Source: Porticoccaceae bacterium
GTDB lineage: Bacteria > Pseudomonadota > Gammaproteobacteria > Pseudomonadales > Porticoccaceae
DNA: 64,000 bases
Assembly (NCBI GenBank): GCA_018069525.1
Contig: JAGPUQ010000009.1
Span: 142,548-206,547 of the forward strand
Direction: 5' to 3'
Made by a program: the position numbers and the translations under genes. The notes under the pieces were generated by a model. It had not been told where the DNA came from. It searched no databases and saw nothing but the letters and a program-made list of their open reading frames with translations. The first letter of the stretch is position 1. Each line of letters begins with the position of its first letter. Shown in pieces: positions 56,544-64,000 of the stretch.

Positions 56544-56713
56544 GATTACGTCCCCTTATTTTGTATTAGGCTAACAATAAACCTCAGCCATTGTATGCCT
56601 ATGGGGACTACAAATCATTCCTGAAAGTAATTTCTTATGCGTTTATTACCTCTACGTGAACCCCACGTAAACTCCGAGTGGCCGTCACCGTTAGCACTAT
56701 TTATAGCTGAACC

Positions 56714-57238
56714 CTACTCTCCGCCCACCACAGCCGGCAAATCACCTCGATACCGCCGTAACAAGCCTTCTAAACCAAACAGTACGCCCCCGTAGAGGAA
56801 GGTAGCAATCACCGTATTGTGGAAAAACGGCAGGGCCGCCGCATAACAGGCGAGCAGACCGGTCATATCGCGGGGATACAATTCTTGCATCCACCAAACG
56901 CCCACATTACTAATCATGAAGAATAACAGTGCACCACCAAAGCCCGCTCCGGCCAGGGTTAGTACCCCGCGCTTGTCACCCAGTAGTCGCCCCGCCAACA
57001 CCACTAAAGCCATCGCCACATAGACGAAAACCATAGTGCCGTGAAAGCCCAAGACCAGATCGGCCAGCAACATTGCCGCCAGTGGAGCAATTAGCGCCAG
57101 GCGACGATCCATCAACACCGCGCCGCTGAACAGGGCCATGGCGACCACTGGCGAAAAATTGGGCGGATGAGGCAACAAACGACTCAAAGCTGCGACCAGC
57201 ACGGCGACAATAAAAATAAGGGTGGATGGCTGTTTCAT
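56714..57238 (-). CDS. DUF6580-type membrane protein, B12-regulated
   Basis: 174 aa with about five transmembrane segments: FIVAVLVAALSRLLPHPPNFSPVVAMALFSGAVL, LIAPLAAMLLADLVLGFHGTMVFVYVAMALVVLAGRLLG, GGALLFFMISNVGVWW, and a C-terminal pair. SRLLPHPPNFSPVVA and ISNVGVWW resemble the DUF6580/ECF S-component-like group. It lies 57 bases downstream of the TonB receptor and so is presumably under the same cobalamin riboswitch. A role in inner-membrane passage of cobalamin or a precursor is inference. Confidence 0.8.
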   Translation of the reverse strand: MKQPSTLIFIVAVLVAALSRLLPHPPNFSPVVAMALFSGAVLMDRRLALIAPLAAMLLADLVLGFHGTMVFVYVAMALVVLAGRLLGDKRGVLTLAGAGFGGALLFFMISNVGVWWMQELYPRDMTGLLACYAAALPFFHNTVIATFLYGGVLFGLEGLLRRYRGDLPAVVGGE

Positions 57239-57295
57239 AAAAATCTCCGGTCAATCAATGTAGGTAATATTGGTAGTAAGGGCTTAACCTGGTCC

Positions 57296-59374
57296 TTAGT
57301 AATCATACGCCAAGCTCACCATTAAACTGCGCTCGGCAGAAGGGAACAAGGCTTTAGATCCGTAGAAAGAGGTAAATTCGCTGTATTCCTTCTCGCTGAT
57401 ATTGTTCAAACGGGCCTGTAACGTCCAGTTCTGCCGCTGCCAGCTCGCAGCGAGATTAAATACGGTATAACCACCTAGCTCTTCGACGGTACTGGCAAAA
57501 TCCAGTTGTCGGGAGCCCACATACACGGCCTCGGCAAAGATATTAAGCGCTTCACTCACCTGATAACTAGCGTTTAGCTTAGCTAGATGACGAGCCACAT
57601 CGGGAATGCGATTGCCATCGTACACCCCTTCTACAAAGGTGGCATCGATATAGGTATACACCGTGTGCAACTCAAATTTATCACCGGCCTGCCAGGCGAA
57701 CTCCGCCGTAGCACCGCGTCGCCGCGTGTCGTCCAGGTTGGTGTTGGCACCAAAAAAACCGAGCGCGGAGTCATAGGCAATTTCATTTTCATTATCGTGC
57801 TGAAACAGCGCCAGGTTTAGCTGGGTATTAGTCCAGCGCCACTGACTACCCAATTCCCAGGCCACGCCGCGCTGTACATCCAGCAAGTTTAAGGTGCCAA
57901 AAAAATCGACATTTTCATCGGCCAAAGGAAAACGGAAGGTTTCGTCTCGGTTGAGATAAATGCGCCAGGCGCTTTCACCCCAAATCTCGCTCGCCCAAGC
58001 GCCGGGGCGCCAGCTAACACCAATATTGTGCACGGTTACACCCTGATCGTACTCAACTCCATAAGGTTCCACATCAATATCGAGCCGGGCATGACGCACG
58101 CCTCCCTGAATATCGAGATTATCGAAGGGAGAAAACAGCAGGTGTAAGTATTCACTGCTTTTCTGATGGCTTTGTTGGGAGCCAGTCAGGCCGAAGCCGA
58201 AGTCCACCATAAAACCATAGTCCACTCGCTCCTTATCCAGACCCAGCGTCGCCCTCAAGTGATCGACCTTAATAATTAATCGGGGGTCGAACAATTTCAC
58301 CCGCCGATCCTGTAGCGATACCGCAGTACCAAAGCCGGATACGGAATTAATGATCGCCGCTTCATTACGATCGCTGTAGCTTGCCCTCAGTTCAACATGC
58401 TTGCCAAAACGCTGATCGAAGCCAATGCGGGCTACCCGATTATCCACCGCGTAATCATTAAAACTACCACCGGCCTGACGACGATCTACCGCTACCTGAT
58501 TTGCGAACAAGGCTCCGGTAAGCAAGTGCTCACTATCGCTTTGCCGCCCTTCTATATAAACCTCGCCATTACCGTGTCGATAGCCCAGCAAAGCATTGTA
58601 GTTTTCATAATTAAGACTGGTGTCGTCGCGATAGGCATCCGCGCGCTCTAACTCGGTATTCAGCCGGTAATAAACACCGGAAGCCAGCTCATTTTGGTAG
58701 CTGGCCTGATAGGTTTCGTTGTCGTAATTACCGCGCCCGACGCGCACGCTACCAGCAGCGGAATCCGCTCGCTTGGTAATAATGTTAATCACGCCACCGA
58801 CGGCCTGGTCGCCGTATAAGGCACCGGCACCACCTTCCAGAATTTCTACGCGCTCCACATCGCCCAAATTAACGGCCGTGAGATCCGGGCCGCCGAGATC
58901 GGTGTTATTCAATTTCCGGCCATCCACTAAAACCAAAAGATTTTGTGAGTCACTAAAACCCCGTAGAGATAAGTTACTCGCCCGGTCGATACCGCTACTG
59001 TCGCGCACCTGCACGGCACTGTGGTTGCGCAGTAAATCTGCAACCGTGCGCACACCGCTGCGAGCGATGTCCTGTTGGCCAATCACCCGCACCGTGGTGG
59101 CGACACGATCCAGGCTGTAGGGAGAGCGAGTCGCGGTAACTATTATTTCTTCTTCTATTTCCTCTTTTATTCCCTCTTCCATTTCCTTTTCGACGACGGT
59201 CTGGTCTTCGACAAGTGGCTCAGCTGCGCTAGCCGACATACTATTTAAGCCAAGTAAGGCGCTGGCAAATAACACGGCGATCGAGCGACGCCAGCCAATA
59301 AAGGCTGCTGTCTCTGCATTCTGAGATGAGTAGTTCTGAGGATAAACAGATAGATGTAATGGACTAGATTTCAT
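57296..59374 (-). CDS. TonB-dependent outer-membrane receptor, BtuB-like
   Basis: 692 aa. Signal peptide (about 1-51), then a low-complexity Glu-rich stretch, TonB box EEIIVTATR, plug domain about 75-190 (VADLLRNHSAVQVRDSSGI, NLLVLVDGRKLNN, GAGALYGDQAVGGVINIITK) and a 22-strand barrel ending in SLMVSLAYDY. The cobalamin riboswitch in front assigns it to corrinoid uptake. The long Glu run before the TonB box is unusual. Confidence 0.93.
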   Translation of the reverse strand: MKSSPLHLSVYPQNYSSQNAETAAFIGWRRSIAVLFASALLGLNSMSASAAEPLVEDQTVVEKEMEEGIKEEIEEEIIVTATRSPYSLDRVATTVRVIGQQDIARSGVRTVADLLRNHSAVQVRDSSGIDRASNLSLRGFSDSQNLLVLVDGRKLNNTDLGGPDLTAVNLGDVERVEILEGGAGALYGDQAVGGVINIITKRADSAAGSVRVGRGNYDNETYQASYQNELASGVYYRLNTELERADAYRDDTSLNYENYNALLGYRHGNGEVYIEGRQSDSEHLLTGALFANQVAVDRRQAGGSFNDYAVDNRVARIGFDQRFGKHVELRASYSDRNEAAIINSVSGFGTAVSLQDRRVKLFDPRLIIKVDHLRATLGLDKERVDYGFMVDFGFGLTGSQQSHQKSSEYLHLLFSPFDNLDIQGGVRHARLDIDVEPYGVEYDQGVTVHNIGVSWRPGAWASEIWGESAWRIYLNRDETFRFPLADENVDFFGTLNLLDVQRGVAWELGSQWRWTNTQLNLALFQHDNENEIAYDSALGFFGANTNLDDTRRRGATAEFAWQAGDKFELHTVYTYIDATFVEGVYDGNRIPDVARHLAKLNASYQVSEALNIFAEAVYVGSRQLDFASTVEELGGYTVFNLAASWQRQNWTLQARLNNISEKEYSEFTSFYGSKALFPSAERSLMVSLAYDY

Positions 59375-59552
59375 AAGGTATTCCCTGCAAGTGCGTGAGC
59401 AATAACAAGGTCGTAACGAACATAAGGCGATGGAAAACCTGATGGTGAGACGGGGGGAACACAGCAGTGAACCACCGCAGGCTCAGTCGATACGACTTTG
59501 CACCTGCGCTGCACAGCGCGCCACCGTGAGAAAACACAGGCGCACGCTTCAC
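59364..59552 (-). CDS. Possible small leader ORF overlapping the receptor start
   Basis: A 62-codon frame starting with GTG at 59552, preceded by GAGGT at 8 bases, and ending at TAG 59364-59366, inside the first codons of the receptor gene (11-base overlap). It begins just after the riboswitch. Composition (His/Ser-rich, a hydrophobic patch RLMFVTTLLLLTHL) does not match a family. Either a coupling leader peptide or chance. Confidence 0.35.
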   Translation of the reverse strand: MKRAPVFSHGGALCSAGAKSYRLSLRWFTAVFPPSHHQVFHRLMFVTTLLLLTHLQGIPYEI

Positions 59553-59582
59553 AATAGTTACCTCGACCATTGATAGACAACG

Positions 59583-59796
59583 CAGTTGTGGCAGGTCTCC
59601 TGGCTACCGGGTCATAGAGCTCGCCCGCCTTCCCAACCGAGGTTCGTCTCGGTCAGTGGCTTTATGGACGGCTCTCGCCGGATACAGTTGCGAGGACAGC
59701 TTCTTTTAGCGGCAGTGTGTGAAGAGTTTCTGAAAAAAAGAACCTATTTTCACGCCGTTTGAATTCCCTCTGGGCCCTAAGGGCACCACAACAGCG
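59583..59796 (-). ncRNA. Cobalamin (AdoCbl) riboswitch
   Basis: Read on the minus strand: GGTGCC near the 5' end (about 59,785), GGGAATTCAAACGGCGTGAAAAT, GCTGTCCTCGCAACTGTA (conserved), CCACTG, GGCGGGCGAG, and the B12 box AGCCAGGAGACCTGCC at 59589-59605 next to a GTTGT/ACAAC hairpin. Spacing and order match the class-I cobalamin riboswitch. It controls the receptor and probably DUF6580. Confidence 0.95.
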
Positions 59797-59800
59797 CGGG

Positions 59801-59809
59801 ATTCTAGCA
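59801..59809 (-). promoter_or_regulatory. Extended -10 promoter of the B12-regulated transcript
   Basis: TGCTAGAAT on the minus strand is an extended -10 (TGN followed by TAGAAT), followed by a GC-rich CCCGCGC discriminator. It predicts a start near 59,794, right at the 5' edge of the riboswitch, and only about 45 bases after the radA stop codon. Confidence 0.65.
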
Positions 59810-59850
59810 GATATTTATCGAGGGCTCGCGAGCATCATCAAAAAAATGCT

Positions 59851-61221
59851 CTAATAAAGCGCTTCCAGTGCTTCGCTCAATTTACGCACCGGTACAATTT
59901 CCATACCCTCGATGGCCTGGCGGGGCACATTGCCCGCCGGCACGATGGCGCGGGTAAAGCCGTGCTTGGCGGCCTCGCGTAAACGCTCTTGTCCGCTGGG
60001 CACGGGCCGAATTTCTCCCGCCAAACCAATTTCGCCAAAGGTCACTAAATTCTGCGGCAGAGGCCGGTCGCGAAAACTCGACACCACGGCCAGTAACACC
60101 GCAAGGTCGGCGCTGGGCTCCAGCACTTTGACCCCGCCCACCACATTCACGAATACATCCTGATCACCGACCATCAAGCCACCGTGGCGATGTAAAACCG
60201 CCAGCAACATGGCGAGCCGGTTGTGATCGAGACCTAAGGTCACACGGCGGGGATTACCGAGATTACTTTCATCCACCAGTGCTTGCAGCTCCACCAGCAG
60301 CGGTCGGGTACCTTCCCACACCACCATCACTACACTGCCGGAGGCCACTTCCTCTCCGCGTTGCAAAAATATTGCCGAGGGGTTGAGGACTTCCCGCAAA
60401 CCCTGGTCGGTCATAGCAAACACGCCCATCTCGTTGATGGCACCGAAGCGGTTTTTGTGACTGCGCAGGGTGCGAAAACGACTGTCGTGGGAGGATTCCA
60501 ACATCAACGAGCAGTCAATCATATGCTCGAGAACTTTCGGCCCCGCTAAGGAGCCTTCTTTGGTGACGTGCCCCACCAGTAACAAGATGGTGCCGGACTG
60601 TTTGGCAAAGCGTATCAGTTGCGCGGCGCTCTCCCGCACCTGAGAAACACTACCCGGTGCGGAGCTAATATCATCGCAGTGCAGAACCTGAATAGAATCC
60701 ACCACCATGACCTTTGGCGCTCTGGCCTGGGCCGTCGCGCAAATGGTTTCCGTCGAGGTCTCGGCCATAATGTCGAGCTTATCCACCGGCAAGCCCAGGC
60801 GTCGCGCCCGCATGGCAATCTGCCGGGGGGATTCTTCGCCGGTAACATAAAGTGCGTCGACACGATCCGCCAAACCACACAGGGTTTGCAGTAACAGGGT
60901 GCTCTTGCCCGCACCCGGTTCTCCACCCACCAGCACGCAGGAACCCTCCACCAGGCCGCCGCCCAACACCAAATCCAGCTCGCCGAAACCGGTTGGGATG
61001 CGCGCCTGTTCTTGCAGCGCAATATCCGCAAGCTTGGCAACCTGGCCATCCACCGCGCCGGCAAAACCCGCTCTCCCTGCAGCACCGGGCCTGGTGACGC
61101 CCAGGCGAACTTCGCTCAAGGTATTCCAGGCACTACACTCGCTGCACTGACCTTGCCACTTACCGAAATCTGCGCCGCAATCGTTGCACACGTAGGCACT
61201 GGTGCGTTTCTTTGCCACCAA
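59851..61221 (-). CDS. radA: DNA repair protein RadA
   Basis: Branch-migration helicase of recombinational repair. 456 aa: zinc finger Cys12, Cys15, Cys26, Cys29 (CNDCG ... CSEC), RecA-like core with Walker A GEPGAGKS (100-107), Walker B MVVDSIQVL, the KNRFG motif (HKNRFGAIN, about 253-261), and a C-terminal Lon-like domain. It is divergent from the DnaT-like gene. Confidence 0.97.
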   Translation of the reverse strand: MVAKKRTSAYVCNDCGADFGKWQGQCSECSAWNTLSEVRLGVTRPGAAGRAGFAGAVDGQVAKLADIALQEQARIPTGFGELDLVLGGGLVEGSCVLVGGEPGAGKSTLLLQTLCGLADRVDALYVTGEESPRQIAMRARRLGLPVDKLDIMAETSTETICATAQARAPKVMVVDSIQVLHCDDISSAPGSVSQVRESAAQLIRFAKQSGTILLLVGHVTKEGSLAGPKVLEHMIDCSLMLESSHDSRFRTLRSHKNRFGAINEMGVFAMTDQGLREVLNPSAIFLQRGEEVASGSVVMVVWEGTRPLLVELQALVDESNLGNPRRVTLGLDHNRLAMLLAVLHRHGGLMVGDQDVFVNVVGGVKVLEPSADLAVLLAVVSSFRDRPLPQNLVTFGEIGLAGEIRPVPSGQERLREAAKHGFTRAIVPAGNVPRQAIEGMEIVPVRKLSEALEALY

Positions 61222-61398
61222 GTTGACTCCCTCTTTATATTTAACGAATCGCTATCTATACAAACTAAGGCCGCATCCTAGCGCGCGCGGCAACGGGGCA
61301 CAAATATCGATTGCCCGACACCCAATTAACGACCCTTAGTCAGCATTTCCGGACCACAGATGGTGCTCGCCGTGCAGGTGATCTGTTACAGTATCGGC

Positions 61399-62544
61399 AT
61401 GTCACTCATCCCCGATAAACCCCTGGTCTTTTTCCCTCACGTCGCAGCCACGCTCGGACTTGATGAAGCCATCCTGCTGCAAACCTTGAAGGAAGTCTTC
61501 GCGCATCGGGACAACGAGGACAGCAATGGCTTTCTCTGGACTGAAGTCCCCGGCCAGGCTCTGCTAGAGCAACTGCCGTTCTGGACCGCCGCCGATATTC
61601 AACGCATTAGCGACAATTTGCGCGCCCAGGGTGTGCTGTTGATCGGCGCGACACTGTTTGACCAGCAACGCCCATTTCGCTACGCCTTTAACGAAAGCGT
61701 CTCCCGTAGATCTGCGGCTATTGCCCCAGCCCTTAACTCAGCAATTGAACAAAATGTCGCACGTGCGCGCAGCGCACCTGGCCAACCCAGTCGCGGTATT
61801 AATTTAATTTCCCAGGGCTGGCAACCGGAGCCCGATGTTCTTGCTCAGCTGAGCCAGTACGGTATCCCACAACAGTTCACACTCGAACAAGTCCCCGAGT
61901 TTGTCACCTACTGGAGCGAACGCGCCGAACCGCGCCATAGCTGGGGTTCTAAATTTATTAAACAGGTACTTAAACTGTGGCGCGAGCAGGAAGCCGAACA
62001 GGCCCGCCGCCATCAGGAAATCAAGATGGACGTCGACTGGCAACCGTCGCCGGAAGTCCTGGAGATTTTGCTGCGCGCCGACATCAATCGCAATTTTATT
62101 GAAGACTCCGTGCCCGAATTTATTTTATATTGGCGCGATCGCGGCACCCAATCGAGCACCTGGAATACGCAATTTATTCAGCATATCCGCCGCCAGTGGG
62201 CCAAATATCAATCGGCCTTGAACGGCACTGGCGACAATGAGTTTCGCCCCATGTCCACCAACTGGCGGCCCGACGAAAATGTTTACGACATCCTCGCAAT
62301 GGCGAGCATAGAACGCGACTTTGCCGAACAACTGGTGCCAGAGTTTATTTTATACTGGCAAGAGAGCGGTCAGTCGCTTAACTCCTGGAACACCAAGTTT
62401 TTACAATATGTAAAACGCCAGTGGGCCTATCACAACAACACCTCGGTAACCCGACATGCAACACAGCAAACACCCGGTCGAGCAGGCAGTACGCGACATA
62501 GAGACCTCGTCGAAGAACTCTCCGACCGCAGCTGGGCAGGCTAA
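61399..62544 (+). CDS. Replication-type protein with three DnaT-like domains
   Basis: 381 aa from the ATG at 61399. N-terminal winged-helix-like domain (about 1-100, LGLDEAILLQTLKEVF ... FLWTEVPGQALLEQLPFW) typical of replication initiator/loader proteins, then three copies of a DnaT-like ssDNA-binding module at 141-197, 214-270 and 289-345, each with the pattern W-x-P...VPEF-hx-YW...SW-x-x-F-h-x-x-h...W. DnaT normally carries one. It overlaps the next gene by 89 bases. AGGA-type ribosome-binding sites are weak at this start, and an upstream in-frame start exists at 61360. Confidence 0.82.
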   Translation: MSLIPDKPLVFFPHVAATLGLDEAILLQTLKEVFAHRDNEDSNGFLWTEVPGQALLEQLPFWTAADIQRISDNLRAQGVLLIGATLFDQQRPFRYAFNESVSRRSAAIAPALNSAIEQNVARARSAPGQPSRGINLISQGWQPEPDVLAQLSQYGIPQQFTLEQVPEFVTYWSERAEPRHSWGSKFIKQVLKLWREQEAEQARRHQEIKMDVDWQPSPEVLEILLRADINRNFIEDSVPEFILYWRDRGTQSSTWNTQFIQHIRRQWAKYQSALNGTGDNEFRPMSTNWRPDENVYDILAMASIERDFAEQLVPEFILYWQESGQSLNSWNTKFLQYVKRQWAYHNNTSVTRHATQQTPGRAGSTRHRDLVEELSDRSWAG

Positions 62545-63160
62545 ATCAGCCCCACCCCATGCGAATCCCGGCTCCCATCCCGAGCTGCCCGGTTCCCATC
62601 CTGAACTAATAGACGCCATCAATCAGGTCTTCGCCCTGTTCCGCATTAATTATCACAACCAGTTTTACGCCGCCTTTAACGACACTGTGCTGCTCGATCA
62701 GGCCAAGCGCCTGTGGCTCGAAACCCTGGCCAATTTCGGCCCGGCCGCCATCATGGCCGCAGCTCGGGAGATCATCGAGCAACACGACTACCTGCCCACC
62801 CTCAAAAAAATGCTCGACGCCTGCGATCACCAGCTTATTAACCTGGGGCTACCAATGGCAAAAGACGCCTACATTGAAGCCTGCAATACGCCCAGCCCCA
62901 AAAATGTTCAGGACTGGAGCCACCCTGCGGTGTATTTCGCCGGGCGCGAAGTCGGCTGGCATCGACTTGCCAATCAAAGTGAAAAAGCATCCTGGCCAGA
63001 GTTCCAAAACTGTTATCGGGATGTTTGTCAGCGCGTGCTGAGCGGTGAAACTCTGGTTGTCGAGCGGCCACCAGCTTTGGAAAGCCCCGCTCAAAAAGAT
63101 TTAAACCAGCAAGAAAAACAAGAAGAAATGAAAGCGCTACGGCAAGAGCTTGGGTTTTAG
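62456..63160 (+). CDS. Replication protein P-like helicase loader (phage lambda P family)
   Basis: 234 aa. ELIDAINQVFALFRINYHNQFYAAF followed by LWLETLANFGPAAIMAAAREIIEQHDYLPTLKKMLDACDHQL and a C-terminal region (YIEACNTPSPKN, HPAVYFAGREVGWHRL) match my memory of phage P and chromosomal repP proteins. It starts inside the 3' end of the DnaT-like gene, so the two are co-translated. Together they may load the replicative helicase, or may be a phage-derived replication module. Confidence 0.75.
   Translation: MQHSKHPVEQAVRDIETSSKNSPTAAGQAKSAPPHANPGSHPELPGSHPELIDAINQVFALFRINYHNQFYAAFNDTVLLDQAKRLWLETLANFGPAAIMAAAREIIEQHDYLPTLKKMLDACDHQLINLGLPMAKDAYIEACNTPSPKNVQDWSHPAVYFAGREVGWHRLANQSEKASWPEFQNCYRDVCQRVLSGETLVVERPPALESPAQKDLNQQEKQEEMKALRQELGF
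62567..62608. repeat. 21-bp in-frame duplication in the P-like gene
   Basis: CCCGGCTCCCATCCCGAGCTG followed by CCCGGTTCCCATCCTGAACTA, encoding GSHPELPGSHPEL in a linker before the conserved domain. Confidence 0.88.
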
Positions 63161-63241
63161 GACAATGGTGTAGACCTCCTTGATTTATGACCAAAGTAGG
63201 CGTCAGCAATCAACGTCAAGCTACCAACATCAGCAGAAGCG

Positions 63242-63455
63242 TTCCGACTATCACTTTGGAAAATTATAACTCTTTGAAATTTAAACAATAAAAATATATG
63301 ATCAGGAGAAAGGGTTTTTATAATGAACGCTGCTGTTCTCACTATCATCTTTCGATAACATGCTGGAAATACTGGCAAGACCCTGAAAAATCAGGCTAAT
63401 TAACTGTTTCCTTACTATTTAACGATGATGATAGTGAGAAAGGTAATAGTCGGAA
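63242..63455. repeat. Nested inverted repeats between the P-like gene and the cassette
   Basis: Outer arms TTCCGACTAT (63242-63251) and ATAGTCGGAA (63446-63455), extending imperfectly to about 24 bases each (63235-63258 and 63438-63463). Inner arms TTCTCACTATCATC (63336-63349) and GATGATAGTGAGAA (63427-63440), 14 perfect bases. The space between contains a promoter and an 11-codon ORF. It may be a small mobile element or a long-range RNA hairpin. Confidence 0.7.
63274..63302 (+). promoter_or_regulatory. Strong sigma-70-like promoter ahead of the cassette
   Basis: TTGAAA, 17-base spacer, TATGAT. AGGAG follows at 63304. It points toward the ORF at 63493, with an 11-codon reading frame (ATG at 63323 to TAA, MNAAVLTIIFR) in the leader. 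Confidence 0.6.
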
Positions 63456-63475
63456 GCGTTCTTCTTAATAAGCTG

Positions 63476-63861
63476 TTATATGGATTACGAATATGAGAAT
63501 TAACTTAGCTATATTCTTGCTTTTATTCGCAAGCAACGCAGCCTTAGCGGAATCATGGGGACCAGACGCTATTAAATTCAATTTAGAGGACAGTTCTAAA
63601 ATCCAAACGATGCTATGGGTGTCTGGATATTCGTATTCTTCTACTGCAATCTACCGGCGGTTAGGATGCCTTAAAAAAGACCAAAATATTGGTTCTAAGT
63701 ATTTAGTCGAGAAGCTAAATAGTAAGTATTCGGGTATCAAGATCACCTCAGAAGAAGCTTCAAAAACTTTGGATCTGGAAATAAGTAATGGCTACCCGTG
63801 TGGGCCGCCATATAACAAAAAAATGTTTCCGGCGCCAAAAGACGCGCGGCAAATTTAGGCG
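63476..63861 (+). mobile_element. Integron-like gene cassette with attC-type 3' end
   Basis: The cassette would begin at TTATAT after G63475 (core GTTATAT) and end at the G of the next core GTTAAGT (63861-63867). Near its 3' end ATATAAC (63810-63816) is the exact reverse complement of the starting core GTTATAT, the defining relation of an attC R'' box to its own cassette. Between R'' and the terminal core lies an imperfect hairpin (CCGgCGC/GCGCGG and AAATGTTT/AAATTT with bulges), as in attC sites. The 58-base site overlaps the end of the coding region. No integrase gene is present to the left. Confidence 0.6.
63493..63858 (+). CDS. Small exported protein encoded by the cassette
   Basis: 121 aa. 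A clear signal peptide (INLAIFLLLFASNAALA, cleavage after ALA) and a mature part of about 100 residues with Cys at 59 and 97 (RRLGCLKK, GYPCGPPY), consistent with one disulfide. No family recognised. Composition is more AT-rich than the neighbouring genes. The ATG follows the cassette boundary by 12 bases, as typical for cassette genes. Confidence 0.75.
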   Translation: MRINLAIFLLLFASNAALAESWGPDAIKFNLEDSSKIQTMLWVSGYSYSSTAIYRRLGCLKKDQNIGSKYLVEKLNSKYSGIKITSEEASKTLDLEISNGYPCGPPYNKKMFPAPKDARQI

Positions 63862-63873
63862 TTAAGTGTCTAA

Positions 63874-64000
63874 ATGAATTACGACGAATATATTGAAGAG
63901 GCGAGGAAATATTCAAGCGACGAAGTAGTTGCTCGTCTAGTGTCGCACCTCACTAATTGGAAGTCTGATAATACGAATGTGGTAGAGCTAGCTGATTCAA
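63874..64000 (+). CDS. Start of a second cassette ORF (partial, cut by window end)
   Basis: ATG at 63874, seven bases after the core GTTAAGT, is open for 42 codons to the edge. It begins MNYDEYIEEARKY and looks hydrophilic and acidic. No family can be named from this much. Confidence 0.55.
   Translation, partial: MNYDEYIEEARKYSSDEVVARLVSHLTNWKSDNTNVVELADS

Noticed and set aside
63161..63475. A further cassette or integron integrase upstream of the first cassette
   Set aside because: I find no intI-like frame and no matching pair of core sites; TAGGCGTCAGC near 63,200 resembles a core but lacks the GTT.

Overview
The window comes from the chromosome of a gammaproteobacterium, most likely a marine, aerobic, heterotrophic relative of Cellvibrionales/Pseudomonadales. 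The gene order typA-thiI-glnA-(DUF4124)-ntrB-ntrC-secB-grxC-rhodanese // gpmI-envC-ctpA is the Pseudomonas-type order, and glyA-nrdR-ribD-ribE-ribBA-ribH-nusB-thiL-pgpA is a classic proteobacterial housekeeping run. The species assignment is inference. Gene density is high, and I found no rRNA, tRNA, CRISPR array or insertion sequence.

Layout. 1-26,850 is core genome: DNA repair (tag), translation GTPase (typA), tRNA thiolation (thiI), a nitrogen block (glnA, ntrB, ntrC) with visible sigma-54 and NtrC sites, protein export and redox (secB, grxC, yibN-like), glycolysis and cell division (gpmI, envC, ctpA), hisF, and the riboflavin/nusB/thiL/pgpA operon with glyA. 27,120-34,880 is an accessory oxidative catabolic island with mixed strands: an SDR, an AlkB-type di-iron hydroxylase, an FMN-dependent LLM monooxygenase, two GST-fold proteins, a DUF1330 protein, an AhpD-like protein and an HsaA/acyl-CoA-dehydrogenase-like oxygenase. 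35,000-40,813 is a complete valine (isobutyryl-CoA) degradation operon. 41,374-47,095 holds two tandem paralogous c-di-GMP enzymes; the second carries an extra receiver and an HPt domain and has a near-perfect CRP/Vfr site in front of it. 47,449-56,543 contains an SDR, ettA, RDD, LemA and GIDE proteins, a SPOR lipoprotein, DUF4404, an ammonium transporter behind a sigma-54 promoter, and a TM-helix-repeat channel protein. 56,714-59,810 is a cobalamin-riboswitch-controlled TonB receptor with a DUF6580 membrane protein. 59,851-63,160 holds radA and a divergent pair of replication-type proteins (triple DnaT-like repeat plus phage lambda P-like). At the right edge (63,476-63,861) there is a small gene cassette with an attC-like 3' end, followed by the start of a second cassette ORF.

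How the parts connect. glnA, ntrBC and amt form a nitrogen-limitation regulon whose cis sites can be read in the window. Valine breakdown through MmsA yields propionyl-CoA, whose usual route needs a B12-dependent mutase; this fits the B12-regulated uptake genes nearby (inference).

The most unusual large-scale signal is a set of at least a dozen short imperfect tandem repeats (8-21 bp units, 2-7 copies). Many sit between the stop codon of one gene and the start codon of the next. Several units carry a Shine-Dalgarno-like core, and some repeats duplicate the start codon or signal-peptide codons. They share no sequence with each other, only the architecture.
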